This document shows positions 40,890-49,856 of a DNA stretch of 64,000 bases, one piece after another. The notes below the pieces were generated by a model. The model was not told the origin of the DNA. It was given only the letters and a program-made list of their open reading frames with translations, and made no database searches. The stretch covers positions 310,001 through 374,000 of the forward strand of contig NZ_DS996810.1 of NCBI RefSeq assembly GCF_000156235.1, written 5' to 3'. Position 1 is the stretch's first letter, and each line of letters opens with the position of its first letter. Origin of the DNA: Pseudovibrio sp000156235. Its GTDB lineage: Bacteria; Pseudomonadota; Alphaproteobacteria; Rhizobiales; Stappiaceae. Both the position numbers and the translations under genes were made by a program.

Positions 40890-40909
40890 TATTGAATGAC
40901 CATTCAATA
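40890..40909. promoter_or_regulatory. 20-bp palindrome, BetI/TetR-like operator candidate
   Basis: TATTGAAT (40890-40897) and ATTCAATA (40902-40909) are perfect arms around GACC. The pattern recalls TetR-family BetI sites that control choline and betaine genes, and the betaine-type transporter lies downstream, although about 480 bp away. Confidence 0.4.
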
Positions 40910-40964
40910 TTAGCAATTCAAAGCAGAATTTCTCTGTATTTTTCTTTTTGTAATTTGTGCGATT

Positions 40965-40991
40965 AAACGGTTCTGTTTGGAGCCGTTTTTT
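40965..40991 (+). terminator. Second terminator-like hairpin in the ccr-betaine transporter gap
   Basis: AAACGGTTC and GGAGCCGTTT form an imperfect stem followed by TTTT and a further T-run. It is placed about 55 bp after the palindrome at 40890, so a short transcript could end here. Confidence 0.45.
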
Positions 40992-41388
40992 TATTTGGAT
41001 TTACTGTGAAATTACCTGAATTTTCCGTGGGAATTTTCTGTAAAAGAAAGTTTAAAATAGTTGTTTTGCTTCGGTAAATTTTTTTTCTCTTATTTTGCGT
41101 TTTAATTGGTGGTAGTAAGGCGTTATATAAGGTTTATAACTTCATATTCGTTGTATTTATAAAGTATTTCTTTTTTGATTTATTTTGCAAAAATATCTTG
41201 AGCAGATGTCTAAGTTGACAGAAATTTGAATATATCTATTTTTAATCGTGCAGTTGATGTGCTCAACCTAGCGTGTCCTGCAATTGCTGAGTTTTTGACT
41301 TAGCATTACGGCCAGAACGACAAGCTGTCTTTGGCGGCTTTTCTCTCTGACCGAACAAAAAATATGTTTTGGTTGTTTGGAGGCATCC
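40992..41388 (+). promoter_or_regulatory. AT-rich upstream region of the betaine transporter with candidate promoter
   Basis: No gene is visible. TTGACA (41215-41220) and TATTTT (41237-41242), 16 nt apart, may be the promoter, giving a leader of about 140 nt. GTTGA/TCAAC forms a small stem in that leader. Confidence 0.35.
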
Positions 41389-42414
41389 GTGTTGAATTTT
41401 AAATCTGCTCTCGCTGCGTGCGTAGTTGCACTACCTTTTGCTGTGTCTTCAGCAGAAGCTGCAGATCCTGTTTGTGAACTGGACCGTCCTATCGTTTTTG
41501 CTGGTTTGGACTGGGACTCCAATGCGTTTCATAACTCCGTTGCTCAGTTCATCGCTGAGAAGGGGTACGGTTGCCAGACTGACGTAATTCCAGGCTCCAC
41601 CATTCCGCTTCTGAACGGTATGGCACGCGGCGATATCGACGTGACCATGGAAATCTGGCCAGACAACGTAACTGAAGCACTTGCTGAAGGTCAGGCAAAG
41701 AAGCAGTTTGTTGATCTTGGCGTGAACTTCCCGGATGCAACACAGGCATGGTTTGTGCCGAAGTATTTGGTTGAGGGTGATGATGCGCCTGCAAAGGGCC
41801 TGAAGTCCGTTGCTGACCTTCCAAAGTTCAAAGACGTGTTCTCTGATCCGGAAGAGCCAGAGAAGGGCCGCTTCTACAACTGTATTGCTGGTTGGGGTTG
41901 TGAGGTCATCAACTCCAAGAAGCTGAATGCTTACAAGCTGAACGATACTTTCGTGAACTTCCGTCCGGGCACAGGTGCTGCGCTGGCTGCTGCGATTGAA
42001 TCCAACATCCGCCGTAAGAAGCCGATCCTGTTCTACTACTGGGGGCCAACCTGGGTGATGGGTAAGGTTGCTGATGATCTAATCCAGCTGGAAGAGCCTG
42101 CATACAACAAGGAAGTCTGGGATGAGCTCTCTGCTGAGACTGACCCGTCCAAGGTGACCAAAGCTGTTGCGTATCCGCTTTCTGCAACGCACGTCTTTGT
42201 AAACACCGAGTTCCATACGAAAGCGCCTAAACTGGTTGAGTTCCTGACTGCTTATGAGACTACCAGTAACGACGTTTCCAAGGCGCTGGCCTACATGCAG
42301 GACACCGGTGGCACCACTGACGATGCTGCAGTTGAGTTCCTGAAAAACAACGAAGAAATCTGGACAGGCTGGGTTCCGGCTGATGTCGCTGAGCGTGTGA
42401 AATCTGCTCTGTAA
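41389..42414 (+). CDS. Glycine betaine/proline ABC transporter, substrate-binding protein
   Basis: A 341-residue periplasmic protein of the OpuAC/ProX type. Signal peptide residues 1-24 (AACVVALPFAVSSAEA, cleaved near AEA). The mature part has IVFAGLDWDSNAFHNSVAQF, PGSTIPLLNGMARGDIDVTMEIWPDN, YYWGPTWVMG with aromatic residues that could cage a quaternary ammonium, and a C-terminal NNEEIWTGWVPADV. I chose GTG at 41389, with TTTGGAGG placed 5 nt before it; the frame extends four codons upstream to a TTG inside that site. First gene of a three-gene transport operon. Betaine, proline-betaine and choline remain possible ligands. Confidence 0.9.
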   Translation: MLNFKSALAACVVALPFAVSSAEAADPVCELDRPIVFAGLDWDSNAFHNSVAQFIAEKGYGCQTDVIPGSTIPLLNGMARGDIDVTMEIWPDNVTEALAEGQAKKQFVDLGVNFPDATQAWFVPKYLVEGDDAPAKGLKSVADLPKFKDVFSDPEEPEKGRFYNCIAGWGCEVINSKKLNAYKLNDTFVNFRPGTGAALAAAIESNIRRKKPILFYYWGPTWVMGKVADDLIQLEEPAYNKEVWDELSAETDPSKVTKAVAYPLSATHVFVNTEFHTKAPKLVEFLTAYETTSNDVSKALAYMQDTGGTTDDAAVEFLKNNEEIWTGWVPADVAERVKSAL

Positions 42415-42461
42415 TTTCAAAGAGACCTGAGTGCTTTTTGAGAATTAGCGAATAAGAAAAC

Positions 42462-42486
42462 GATCACGGGACCTGGTTCCGTGATC
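42462..42486 (+). other. Intercistronic hairpin between binding protein and permease genes
   Basis: GATCACGGGA pairs with TTCCGTGATC, 10 bp with one wobble and a CCTGG loop. No T-run follows. Such hairpins after a binding-protein gene often protect its mRNA and lower expression of the downstream subunits. Confidence 0.55.
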
Positions 42487-42509
42487 CTTGCTAAGAATAA
42501 GAGGATCAC

Positions 42510-43379
42510 ATGGCTTTCGACGTGTTTCCCAACTTTGGGAAGCCTATCCGAACTTCCACAAACGATCTGGTTGACTTTCTCGTCGTGAACTACGGCGATG
42601 GATTTGAAGCCTTTTCCAACTCCATCCTGTTTTTGCTGGTGAGGCTGGAGCGGCTCCTGCGTGGGGCTGACCCGGTTATCATTCTGGTGTGCATCGGGCT
42701 GATCACCTTTGCTGCTAGCCGCCGTTGGGGGCTTAGCGCGGTGATGGTGGCCGCGATGTGGTTTATTGGTACGCTCGGCCTTTGGGAAAAGGCGATGCAG
42801 ACAGTGGCAATTCTGCTGGTTGCTGTGTTCATTTCGGTGATTATCGGCGTGCCGCTTGGTGTTATCTCCGCCCGTTCAAACCGTTTCAGAGCTTTGCTCA
42901 ATCCGGTGCTGGACCTGATGCAGACAATCCCGAGCTTTGTTTATCTCATTCCGGCGGCGATGTTGTTCGGTCTGGGTAAGGTTCCAGCTATTCTGGCGAC
43001 CGTTATCTATGCCGCTCCGCCGCTCATCCGCCTGACTGATCTTGGCATTCGCTATGTTGATGCTGAGGTTGTTGAGGCGAGCCGGGCCTTTGGTGCCACG
43101 CGTTGGCAGATCCTGAAGGGTGTTCAGATCCCACTTGCGCTTCCATCCATCATGCAGGGCATTAACCAGACTATGATGATGGCGTTGGCTATGGTCGTGA
43201 TTGCGTCCATGATTGGTGCACGTGGCGTTGGTGAAACCGTTCTGCTTGGATTGCAGCGCAATGATGCAGGGCAGGGTTTGCTTGGCGGCTTGGCAATTGT
43301 TGTTCTTGCTGTTGTGTTTGACCGTATCACACAGTCTGCCGGACAACGGATGCAGGCGCATCGCAAGGTAACAGGGTGA
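42510..43379 (+). CDS. Glycine betaine/proline ABC transporter, permease
   Basis: A 289-residue inner-membrane subunit of the ProW/OpuAB type. It has six or seven hydrophobic helices; the segment VVEASRAFGATRWQILKGVQIPLALPSIMQGI contains the EAA loop (EASRAFGAT, core only) that contacts the ATPase. LNPVLDLMQTIPSFVYLIPAAMLFGLG (core TIPSFVYLIP) is also typical of ProW. Two such subunits form the channel. ATG follows AAGAGGA. It lies 95 bp after the binding protein and 9 bp before the ATPase gene. Confidence 0.92.
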   Translation: MAFDVFPNFGKPIRTSTNDLVDFLVVNYGDGFEAFSNSILFLLVRLERLLRGADPVIILVCIGLITFAASRRWGLSAVMVAAMWFIGTLGLWEKAMQTVAILLVAVFISVIIGVPLGVISARSNRFRALLNPVLDLMQTIPSFVYLIPAAMLFGLGKVPAILATVIYAAPPLIRLTDLGIRYVDAEVVEASRAFGATRWQILKGVQIPLALPSIMQGINQTMMMALAMVVIASMIGARGVGETVLLGLQRNDAGQGLLGGLAIVVLAVVFDRITQSAGQRMQAHRKVTG

Positions 43380-43388
43380 GGCGCTGAC

Positions 43389-44663
43389 ATGGCATTGATC
43401 GAAGTACAAAACATTACCAAGATTTTTGGTAGCGCTCCCGATAGAGAGCTTGCCAAAGTCAAAGATGGTATGGGCAAAGATCAGCTGCTGGCTGAAACTG
43501 GCCACACCCTTGGTTTGCATGATGTCTCTCTCAGCATTGAGAAGGGCGAGATCTTTGTGATCATGGGCCTTTCCGGTTCTGGTAAGTCCACGCTTATCCG
43601 CCACTTTAACCGCCTGATTGAGCCTACTGACGGGCACATTCTGGTGGATGGCGAGGATGTTATGGGCCTTTCCATGAAAGAGCTGGAAGACTTCCGCCGT
43701 CATCGCATGTCCATGGTATTCCAGCGCTTTGGCCTAATGCCGCACCGTACTGTTTTGCAGAACGTGGCTTATGGTCTGGAAGTGCAGGGCATTGCGAAGG
43801 CGGATCGGGAACAGACTGCTCGTGAATGGATTGAGACGGTAGGGCTTGCTGGTTTTGAAGATCAGTATCCAAGCCAGCTCTCTGGCGGCATGCAGCAACG
43901 TGTGGGCCTTGCCCGCGCGCTTGCGACTGATGCTGACATTCTGCTGATGGATGAGGCGTTCTCCGCGCTTGATCCGTTGATCCGCTCTCAGATGCAGGAT
44001 CAGTTGGTTGAGCTACAGGAAAAGCTTCATAAGACCATCGTGTTCATCACGCATGATCTGGATGAAGCGCTGCGTATTGGTGACAAGATTGCGATCCTGA
44101 AGGATGGGGTCTTGTCTCAGGTTGGTACGCCGCCTGAAATTCTGCTTGAGCCTGCCGATGATTATGTGCGTGCGTTTGTTCGTGATGTGAACCGTGCCCG
44201 GGTGCTGACAGTTGATACCGTTATGCAGCCGCCAGCCTTGCGCATTACCCATGACAATATGGAAAAAGCACTGGCTGATATGCGTCGTCATGATGAAGAC
44301 TTCGGCTATGTGATTGAGGACAAAGAGTTCCGCGGTATCGTTACGCAGGAAGCCCTCGCTGAGGAGGTTGCTAAGCCCGGTGATAGTCCATCTCTTTATG
44401 CCTTTGCTGATGACAGCAATGCAGTGGAGCTGGAAAGCACTTTGGAAGAAGCTCTGCCGACCACTCTGGAAGCGGATTATCCGGTTCCTGTTGTGTGCGA
44501 GGATGGACGCCTCATGGGTGTTCTAAGCCCTGAAGAGATGGGCAGTGTACTGACGCCGCCAGAAGAGCATTCTGAGGAAGCGGATGACGGTACTGAAGAG
44601 AAAGCCAAGGATGAGCAGGCGGAAGCGCCAGCTAAGCCTCATGCTTTGAAAGAAGCTTCCTGA
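43389..44663 (+). CDS. Glycine betaine/proline ABC transporter, ATP-binding protein
   Basis: A 424-residue ABC ATPase of the ProV/OpuAA type. Walker A is GLSGSGKST (residues 60-68), the signature LSGGMQQRVGLARAL, Walker B ILLMDEAFSALDP, and the switch histidine in FITHDLDEAL. The N-terminal extension before Walker A (LGLHDVSLSIEKGEIF) fits this group. The C-terminal region (about 275-385) has weak CBS-like sequence and is followed by an acidic, Lys-rich tail, similar to the osmosensing tails of OpuA. It drives import and closes the operon, which ends in a strong terminator. Confidence 0.93.
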   Translation: MALIEVQNITKIFGSAPDRELAKVKDGMGKDQLLAETGHTLGLHDVSLSIEKGEIFVIMGLSGSGKSTLIRHFNRLIEPTDGHILVDGEDVMGLSMKELEDFRRHRMSMVFQRFGLMPHRTVLQNVAYGLEVQGIAKADREQTAREWIETVGLAGFEDQYPSQLSGGMQQRVGLARALATDADILLMDEAFSALDPLIRSQMQDQLVELQEKLHKTIVFITHDLDEALRIGDKIAILKDGVLSQVGTPPEILLEPADDYVRAFVRDVNRARVLTVDTVMQPPALRITHDNMEKALADMRRHDEDFGYVIEDKEFRGIVTQEALAEEVAKPGDSPSLYAFADDSNAVELESTLEEALPTTLEADYPVPVVCEDGRLMGVLSPEEMGSVLTPPEEHSEEADDGTEEKAKDEQAEAPAKPHALKEAS

Positions 44664-44684
44664 GCATTCTCTCTTTTTGTTTTG

Positions 44685-44711
44685 AAAGGTCGGGTTCGCC
44701 CGGCCTTTTTT
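44685..44711 (+). terminator. Rho-independent terminator after betaine transporter operon
   Basis: AAAGGTCGGG (44685-44694) pairs with CCCGGCCTTT (44699-44708) around TTCG with one wobble, followed by TTT. Confidence 0.9.
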
Positions 44712-44808
44712 ATTCACTTATGCGTGTGTTTTTAGTTTGAGCTTGGTTTGCCTTATTTAGTAGGTAGTGTGGCTCTGAGATTCGAATTTTGCCGAAAAGT
44801 GATTTTGC

Positions 44809-45321
44809 ATGAAGATGTTTCGTGGTGCGGGCATTGCTCTCTTTCTTGCCGTTGGTGTGACGCTTTCTGGTTGTGTCAGTACCGAAGAAACGCCTAGCTA
44901 CTATCAAAATCTGGAGAGCCATTCTGCCCAAATTGATGCGAGCACCGTCGCTTCGATGATCTCCAGCTATCGCTCGCAAAAAGACCTGCCTCCTGTCACT
45001 GTTGATCCTGAATTGATGCGAGTTGCGCAGGCTCAGGCTGATGGTATGGCCCGAGCTGAGGATGTAAATGCGGCCCGTAAGGGTGATCTAAAGCTTTCTG
45101 TTCTGATGAAGAATGCCGGGCTGGGTGATGTGCATGCGGTCAATAACCTGAGCGCAGGTTATCGCAGATGGGCAGAAGCCTTCTCTGGTTGGCGTGACTC
45201 TCAAAAGCACAATGCGGTTATGCTGGATGCTGAGGGAACTCGTATTGGCATTGCAACGGCTTATGCCCCGCGCTCAAAGTATAAGGTTTTCTGGAGTTTG
45301 GTTGTCGCCGGACCGCGTTAA
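44809..45321 (+). CDS. CAP-domain (SCP-like) lipoprotein
   Basis: A 170-residue protein with a lipoprotein signal: LSGC at residues 19-22, so it should be lipidated at C22 and anchored in a membrane. The rest is a compact CAP domain (SCP/Tpx-1/PR-1): DPELMRVAQAQADGMARAED, HAVNNLSAGYRRWAEAFSGWRDSQKHNAVML (core residues around HNAVML), GTRIGIATAY and KVFWSLVVAG. The expected histidines and glutamate are largely conserved. CAP proteins have varied lipid or peptide roles; in bacteria mostly unknown. Monocistronic. ATG at 44809 has no strong ribosome-binding site. Confidence 0.82.
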   Translation: MKMFRGAGIALFLAVGVTLSGCVSTEETPSYYQNLESHSAQIDASTVASMISSYRSQKDLPPVTVDPELMRVAQAQADGMARAEDVNAARKGDLKLSVLMKNAGLGDVHAVNNLSAGYRRWAEAFSGWRDSQKHNAVMLDAEGTRIGIATAYAPRSKYKVFWSLVVAGPR

Positions 45322-45429
45322 CCCCCTTTCGGGTTCTTGCTAAAAGAACGACCAAAGGCCAGTTTCTCATTGTGCGCTGCAGCGGTACACTCTCCTCACT
45401 ATTTATTTTGGGCCTAGAGGAATTCTGGT

Positions 45430-47073
45430 GTGCTGCCACCACTGACTTCATACGAGGAATTGCGCGCGGCGTTTCGTTGGAATGTTCCTACGCACTATAA
45501 CATTGCTCAGGATGCGTGTGATCGTTGGGCTGATGTTGAGCCGGATCGCACCGCATTGCTGCATGTGCTGCCTTCTGGCGATGTAGAAAAGTGGAGTTAT
45601 GGCCGCCTTAAAAGAAACTCCTGCCAGCTTGCAAATGCGCTCGAGTCTCTAGGCGTCGCTTCGCAAGACCGTGTGGCTTTGCTGTTGCCACAGGCCCCTG
45701 AAACGGCTGTCTCTCATCTTGCCATTTATCGGCTTGGCGCGATTGCTGTGCCACTGGCTGCCTTGTTTGGGCCAGAAGCGCTGCGGTATCGGTTAGAGAA
45801 TGCTGGTGCGAAGGTGGTGATCACTAATCAGGCTGGGCTTGAAAAGCTCTCTGCACTTCGTGAGCAACTGCCGTTTCTTGAGCACGTGCTCTGCGTTGAT
45901 GGAGCTGGTGACGGTGCTCTTGAGTTCTGGAGCTTGTTAGAGCGAGGTTCTGATCAGTTTGAGGGCTGTGCGACAGGGCCTGATGATCCTGCATTGATGA
46001 TTTATACCTCAGGCACGACAGGACAGCCGAAAGGCGCTCTGCTTGCTCATCGTGTGCTGCTTGGGCATCTGCCGGGCATTCAGATGGCCCATGAAATGCT
46101 GCCGCAAGCTGGTGATTTGTTCTGGACACCTGCTGATTGGGCGTGGGCTGGCGGCTTGTTGAATGCCCTTCTGCCCTCGTTGAAGTTCGGGGTGCCTGTT
46201 GTAACGGCGCGGATTGATAAGTTTGATCCAGAAGGTGCTTTTGACCTGATGGCGCGTCACGGTGTTCGCAATGCGTTTATTCCCCCGACGGCCTTAAAGA
46301 TGATGCGCAGCGTGGATCATCGTAAGTACTCAGATCAGCTTCAATTGCGTTCGGTTTGCTCGGCTGGTGAAGCTTTGGGGCGTGAGGCGTTTGTCTGGTG
46401 TCAGGAAGCTCTTGGTGTCGCTCCAAACGAGATGTATGGCCAGACGGAATGTAATCTCGTTCTTGGGTCCGGAGCTGGCTTAGGCGTGTCTCGTGCTGGT
46501 GCGATCGGTAAGCCAGTGCCGGGGCATGAGGTTGCTGTCATTCGCCCAGATGGTTCTATTTGTGAACCCGAAGAGCAGGGTGAGATTGCGGTTCGCCGTG
46601 GTACGCCGGTTATGTTCCTCGGCTATTGGCAGCGTCCAGATGCGGATGAGACGAAGTTTCTGGGTGACTGGATGCTGACAGGTGATCAGGGCGTCGTTGA
46701 TGCTGACGGCTATTTCCACTTTGTCGGGCGAAATGATGATGTGATCACCTCTGCGGGATACCGCATTGGGCCGACAGAGATTGAGGACTGCCTGATCAAA
46801 CATGAGGCTGTCGGATTGGCCGCCGTGGTCGGCAAGCCTGACCCTGTGCGCACTGAGATCGTGAAGGCCTATGTTGTGCTGAAAGATGGCTATGAGCCGA
46901 GCGAGGGCTTGGTGGATGATATTCGACAGTATGTGCGTGTGAGCCTTTCTGCCCACGAGTATCCGCGTGAGATTGAGTTCGTCTCCGAGATGCCTTTGAC
47001 GACCAGCGGGAAGGTTATTCGCCGGATCTTGCGCAGCAGAGCGCAGGAAGAAGCTGAGTTGGTGGAAGGCTAG
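45430..47073 (+). CDS. AMP-dependent acyl-CoA synthetase
   Basis: A 547-residue ANL-superfamily ligase that activates a carboxylate with ATP and CoA. The P-loop IYTSGTTGQPKGALL is at residues 191-205, then PADWAWAGGLLNAL, SAGEALGREAFVW, NEMYGQTECNLVLG (A5) and TGDQGVVDADGYFHFVGRNDDVI with the hinge. The C-terminal catalytic lysine is near K528 in TTSGKVIRR. The WADWAW region and TECN are typical of medium-chain or acetyl/propionyl-type synthetases close to AcsM. Start GTG at 45430 follows AGAGGA. It is convergent with the FemAB-like gene (3-bp gap). Confidence 0.9.
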   Translation: MLPPLTSYEELRAAFRWNVPTHYNIAQDACDRWADVEPDRTALLHVLPSGDVEKWSYGRLKRNSCQLANALESLGVASQDRVALLLPQAPETAVSHLAIYRLGAIAVPLAALFGPEALRYRLENAGAKVVITNQAGLEKLSALREQLPFLEHVLCVDGAGDGALEFWSLLERGSDQFEGCATGPDDPALMIYTSGTTGQPKGALLAHRVLLGHLPGIQMAHEMLPQAGDLFWTPADWAWAGGLLNALLPSLKFGVPVVTARIDKFDPEGAFDLMARHGVRNAFIPPTALKMMRSVDHRKYSDQLQLRSVCSAGEALGREAFVWCQEALGVAPNEMYGQTECNLVLGSGAGLGVSRAGAIGKPVPGHEVAVIRPDGSICEPEEQGEIAVRRGTPVMFLGYWQRPDADETKFLGDWMLTGDQGVVDADGYFHFVGRNDDVITSAGYRIGPTEIEDCLIKHEAVGLAAVVGKPDPVRTEIVKAYVVLKDGYEPSEGLVDDIRQYVRVSLSAHEYPREIEFVSEMPLTTSGKVIRRILRSRAQEEAELVEG

Positions 47074-47076
47074 CGT

Positions 47077-48204
47077 TTACTTGCGACCCAGCAGCTTCTT
47101 CAGTTTGCTCTTCAATGCTTGTTTTATGCGAGCGCCGGTTTCTGCTTCCCGCATTGCTAAGCGGGCCAGTGGGCCTTTGCCTATGAGGAGCGTGGTGTAG
47201 GAGAACCTTGCCGTCCAGGCTTTGTTGGCCATTTGGTTGTCTGGTGTCGAAAGAGAGTCCGCGCCGGAAAAATCCGGGTCTTCCAGGAGCTTCTGTGTGC
47301 TGTAGTAGATGAGCAGTTGTCCGGGAGAGAACTTGGCGAGGCTTTCGTCAAACGTTGTTTTCCAGCCAAAGACGCGGCCTTGCTCGCGGAGCAGGATGTT
47401 GGTTGCGATTAGCTTGTCATCCAAGTGCAACTGACCAATGCGAATGCCATCAGATTTGCCTGAGTTTATGACCATCTCGCGCGTGAAGGCTGCGTCAGGA
47501 TCTCTGGAGAGCAGGGCCGTGCCTTGCTTGCCCTTCCATCCTGCAGCTTCAAGATTCAGGAACTCCTCAAGACCTCTTTGAGTATCTTCTGCAGTTTCCA
47601 GCATGGAGAAGGAGAGTGTGCCTTGCTTTTCCAGTCGACGTTGGTTCTTAAAGGCACCCTTCCATGATGAGCGTTTTTTCAAAGCGTCAAACGCGACTTG
47701 TCCTTCAGGGCCAGCTGGCTGGAATGCACGGGTTTCCTGAGTAGCAACGTGTTGCTGCCAGTCGTGCATGCTCAGGGTGCTCTGCAGCTGCTTATAGGTA
47801 GCGCCCTCTGTTCCATGGAACGGAAGTAGCAATGTTTTTGCTGGGCTCAGATTACAGGCTGCTTCGAGTAAGTTGTTCAGGACTGCTGGTGTTACTTCTT
47901 CAGAGAGGAGCAAGGTGCTGAGTGGGCCATAATCTCCAGCCAGTGCACTGGGCAGTTTAAAGAGAAGACCGCGCCTAACCTTCATGATCGGTAGAGCTGC
48001 AAGGGCTTTTGTGCCGGAAGGATCCAATGCCAATAGCAGCTTGATAGAGTGGTTTGCCTTATGTTTGTTGAAGGCCGTTACGAAGCTTCTGGAGAAGAAC
48101 GGGTTGGGCTCCAGCGCATGTTGGGAGAGGTCTTGCCACAGATGGTCTGCGGCTTCGTCCTTGCCGGGTATCAGCAGTTTGATGGTGGCGCTATCCTGCT
48201 TCAT
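47077..48204 (-). CDS. FemAB/BioF2-like GNAT acyltransferase
   Basis: A 375-residue protein of the Acetyltransf_6 (BioF2-like, CelD-type) GNAT group. The core EFLNLEAAGWKGKQGTALLS is characteristic, with DGIRIGQLHLDDKLIATNILLREQGRVFGWKTTFDE (core RIGQLHLDDKLIAT) and FSPGQLLIYYSTQKLL completing the fold. Members take part in exopolysaccharide or cell-envelope synthesis, possibly as acyl- or aminoacyl-transferases. It overlaps the flippase gene by 14 bp, so the pair is translationally coupled and probably makes or exports an envelope glycan. Acceptor unknown. Confidence 0.8.
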   Translation of the reverse strand: MKQDSATIKLLIPGKDEAADHLWQDLSQHALEPNPFFSRSFVTAFNKHKANHSIKLLLALDPSGTKALAALPIMKVRRGLLFKLPSALAGDYGPLSTLLLSEEVTPAVLNNLLEAACNLSPAKTLLLPFHGTEGATYKQLQSTLSMHDWQQHVATQETRAFQPAGPEGQVAFDALKKRSSWKGAFKNQRRLEKQGTLSFSMLETAEDTQRGLEEFLNLEAAGWKGKQGTALLSRDPDAAFTREMVINSGKSDGIRIGQLHLDDKLIATNILLREQGRVFGWKTTFDESLAKFSPGQLLIYYSTQKLLEDPDFSGADSLSTPDNQMANKAWTARFSYTTLLIGKGPLARLAMREAETGARIKQALKSKLKKLLGRK

Positions 48205-49612
48205 TGACTGGAGTTTCCCGTCTCTTCAATGGCAAAATGAATGTGTGCAGGCCCAGAAGTCTGTAGGCGCTGCGATAAAGAACACATGCTTCAAAAATGA
48301 TGACCAGGGTGGTTGCCAGAGCAGCCCCGTAAAGGCCTAGTACCGGAATGAGTGCAGAGTTGAGAATGAGGTTCACAACGAAGACTGTGGCGTAGATCTT
48401 AGCGCAGGTGTTTTGGTGACCTGAGAGGGTCAACAATGCATCTACGGGGCCGACAGCTGCACGAGCAAGCACTCCGATAATGAGAATGTAGAGAATTGGT
48501 GTGCCTTGGGCGAAATCTTCACCAAACAGGGAGAGGAGGAAAGGCCCGACAATCATGATGAAACTAGCCATCAGCAGTGTTGGCCAGAAGGTCATTTTAG
48601 CAGCGCTGCCCACAAAGTCTTTGAGACCAGCTCTGTCGTTGGAATGGTAGAGCCGCGCCATGCGTGGAGCGCTGGCGGCGCGGACGGCATAATAAACAAA
48701 ATGCATCAATGCGAGGGTGCGTGATGCAGCAAAATAGATGCCGACTTGATCTGGAGACAGCCAGAGGCCGATCAGGATTACATCAGAGCTGGTGATGAGC
48801 TGAAAGAAGCCATCTACCGCCAGCATTGGCACGGACACCAGCAGCCACGACTTAATCTGCAGTTTGCGTGGAGCAGGGTGACGGACCTTATGCAGGGATA
48901 CTTCCATCATGATTGTCTGGACAAAGGTGATGGCCCAGACAGCTGCGATGGTGACAATGCAAGCTGTTACCGCAGTTGGTGGGTAATCCATCCAGAGTGC
49001 AATCAGCATAAATGCGAGCACTAGCAAGGGCCGTCCAATGAAGTCTGGCACCATGGCTTTGAGTTGCCAATCTTGCGCTCTGGCAATGCCTTCCAGCATG
49101 CCTGTGTAGGTGTGCATGGGCAGGCAGATGGCGATCAGATAAAGCGGCAGGATGTAAGTGTTGCTGATGAAATCAGAAAAGAGCCAGGCAATCGCAACGC
49201 CAATGACGGCGATGGTTGTTGAGCTGAGCAGAACAAGGAAGCGGGCGCTAAAGAGTAGGCCGTTGAGGAGGTCGTATTGTTTCTTTTCCAGATACTCCGG
49301 GATGAAGCGGAGGAGGGAGACTGAGAAGCCGAGCCCTGAAAAGACGCTCAAAATGATGACGACCGTCCAGACAACAATGAAGATGCCGTACTCTGAGGCT
49401 CCCATCCAGCGGGCCAGAATGACCTGCATGATGTAAGCGAGCGCAGCACTGGCGACACGCAGCGCAAAGACGAGTAAGGCAGATCGCTGCGCTCCTCCAG
49501 CTTCGCCTTTGCTGAAGAGAGTGCTGAGTATTTTTTCCAGAATCGGCAGCAGTTTTGCATGGGTGCTGTGGGGTAAAAGCACCGCTGCCCATTTGAGGAG
49601 GAGTTCTTGCAC
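48191..49612 (-). CDS. Polysaccharide flippase (Wzx/MVF-MATE-like)
   Basis: A 473-residue membrane protein with 12-14 hydrophobic helices, similar to O-antigen and capsule flippases. LRVASAALAYIMQVILARWMGASEYG (core LARWMGASEYG) at residues 50-75 is the hallmark of the family, followed by FSGLGFSVSLLRFIPEYLEKK. It should translocate a lipid-linked oligosaccharide from the cytoplasmic to the periplasmic side. Translation starts at GTG 49612 after a modest AGGG. It is the first gene of a two-gene unit with the FemAB-like protein, suggesting a small envelope glycan module without the usual glycosyltransferases nearby. Confidence 0.88.
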   Translation of the reverse strand: MQELLLKWAAVLLPHSTHAKLLPILEKILSTLFSKGEAGGAQRSALLVFALRVASAALAYIMQVILARWMGASEYGIFIVVWTVVIILSVFSGLGFSVSLLRFIPEYLEKKQYDLLNGLLFSARFLVLLSSTTIAVIGVAIAWLFSDFISNTYILPLYLIAICLPMHTYTGMLEGIARAQDWQLKAMVPDFIGRPLLVLAFMLIALWMDYPPTAVTACIVTIAAVWAITFVQTIMMEVSLHKVRHPAPRKLQIKSWLLVSVPMLAVDGFFQLITSSDVILIGLWLSPDQVGIYFAASRTLALMHFVYYAVRAASAPRMARLYHSNDRAGLKDFVGSAAKMTFWPTLLMASFIMIVGPFLLSLFGEDFAQGTPILYILIIGVLARAAVGPVDALLTLSGHQNTCAKIYATVFVVNLILNSALIPVLGLYGAALATTLVIIFEACVLYRSAYRLLGLHTFILPLKRRETPVNEAG

Positions 49613-49818
49613 GCGATATGCCCTAATTATTTCTGGTCAATTATTACTAGTATGAAAATTAATATTTTCAGAATGTGAGATGCCGGGATTGCTGCCTCGA
49701 TCTGTCTCCAAATGAAAACAGAGGCTTAGCTGAAGTCGTAGCGCTGTGAAATTTTTATGCTGATATCTTGATGGTTTTTGGTGCTTGACTCTTGCGCAAT
49801 TTGGCGGAATCAATATGA

Positions 49819-49833
49819 GAACATATAGAGAAC
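49819..49833. promoter_or_regulatory. LexA (SOS) box upstream of imuA
   Basis: GAAC-ATATAGA-GAAC is the reverse complement of GTTC-N7-GTTC, the alphaproteobacterial LexA consensus. It ends 23 bp before the imuA start, and excludes the longer upstream in-frame starts at 49785 and 49815. Confidence 0.88.
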
Positions 49834-49856
49834 AAAATAAAGTTGCCGAGAGTGAT

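Noticed and set aside
42876..43703. 275-residue minus-strand frame opposite the betaine permease and ATPase
   Set aside because: Antisense to well-supported transporter genes; no motif.
44780..44812. Possible third copy of the 45-bp palindrome (GCCGAAAAGTG)
   Set aside because: Only one arm is similar; the partner arm and outer stem are missing.
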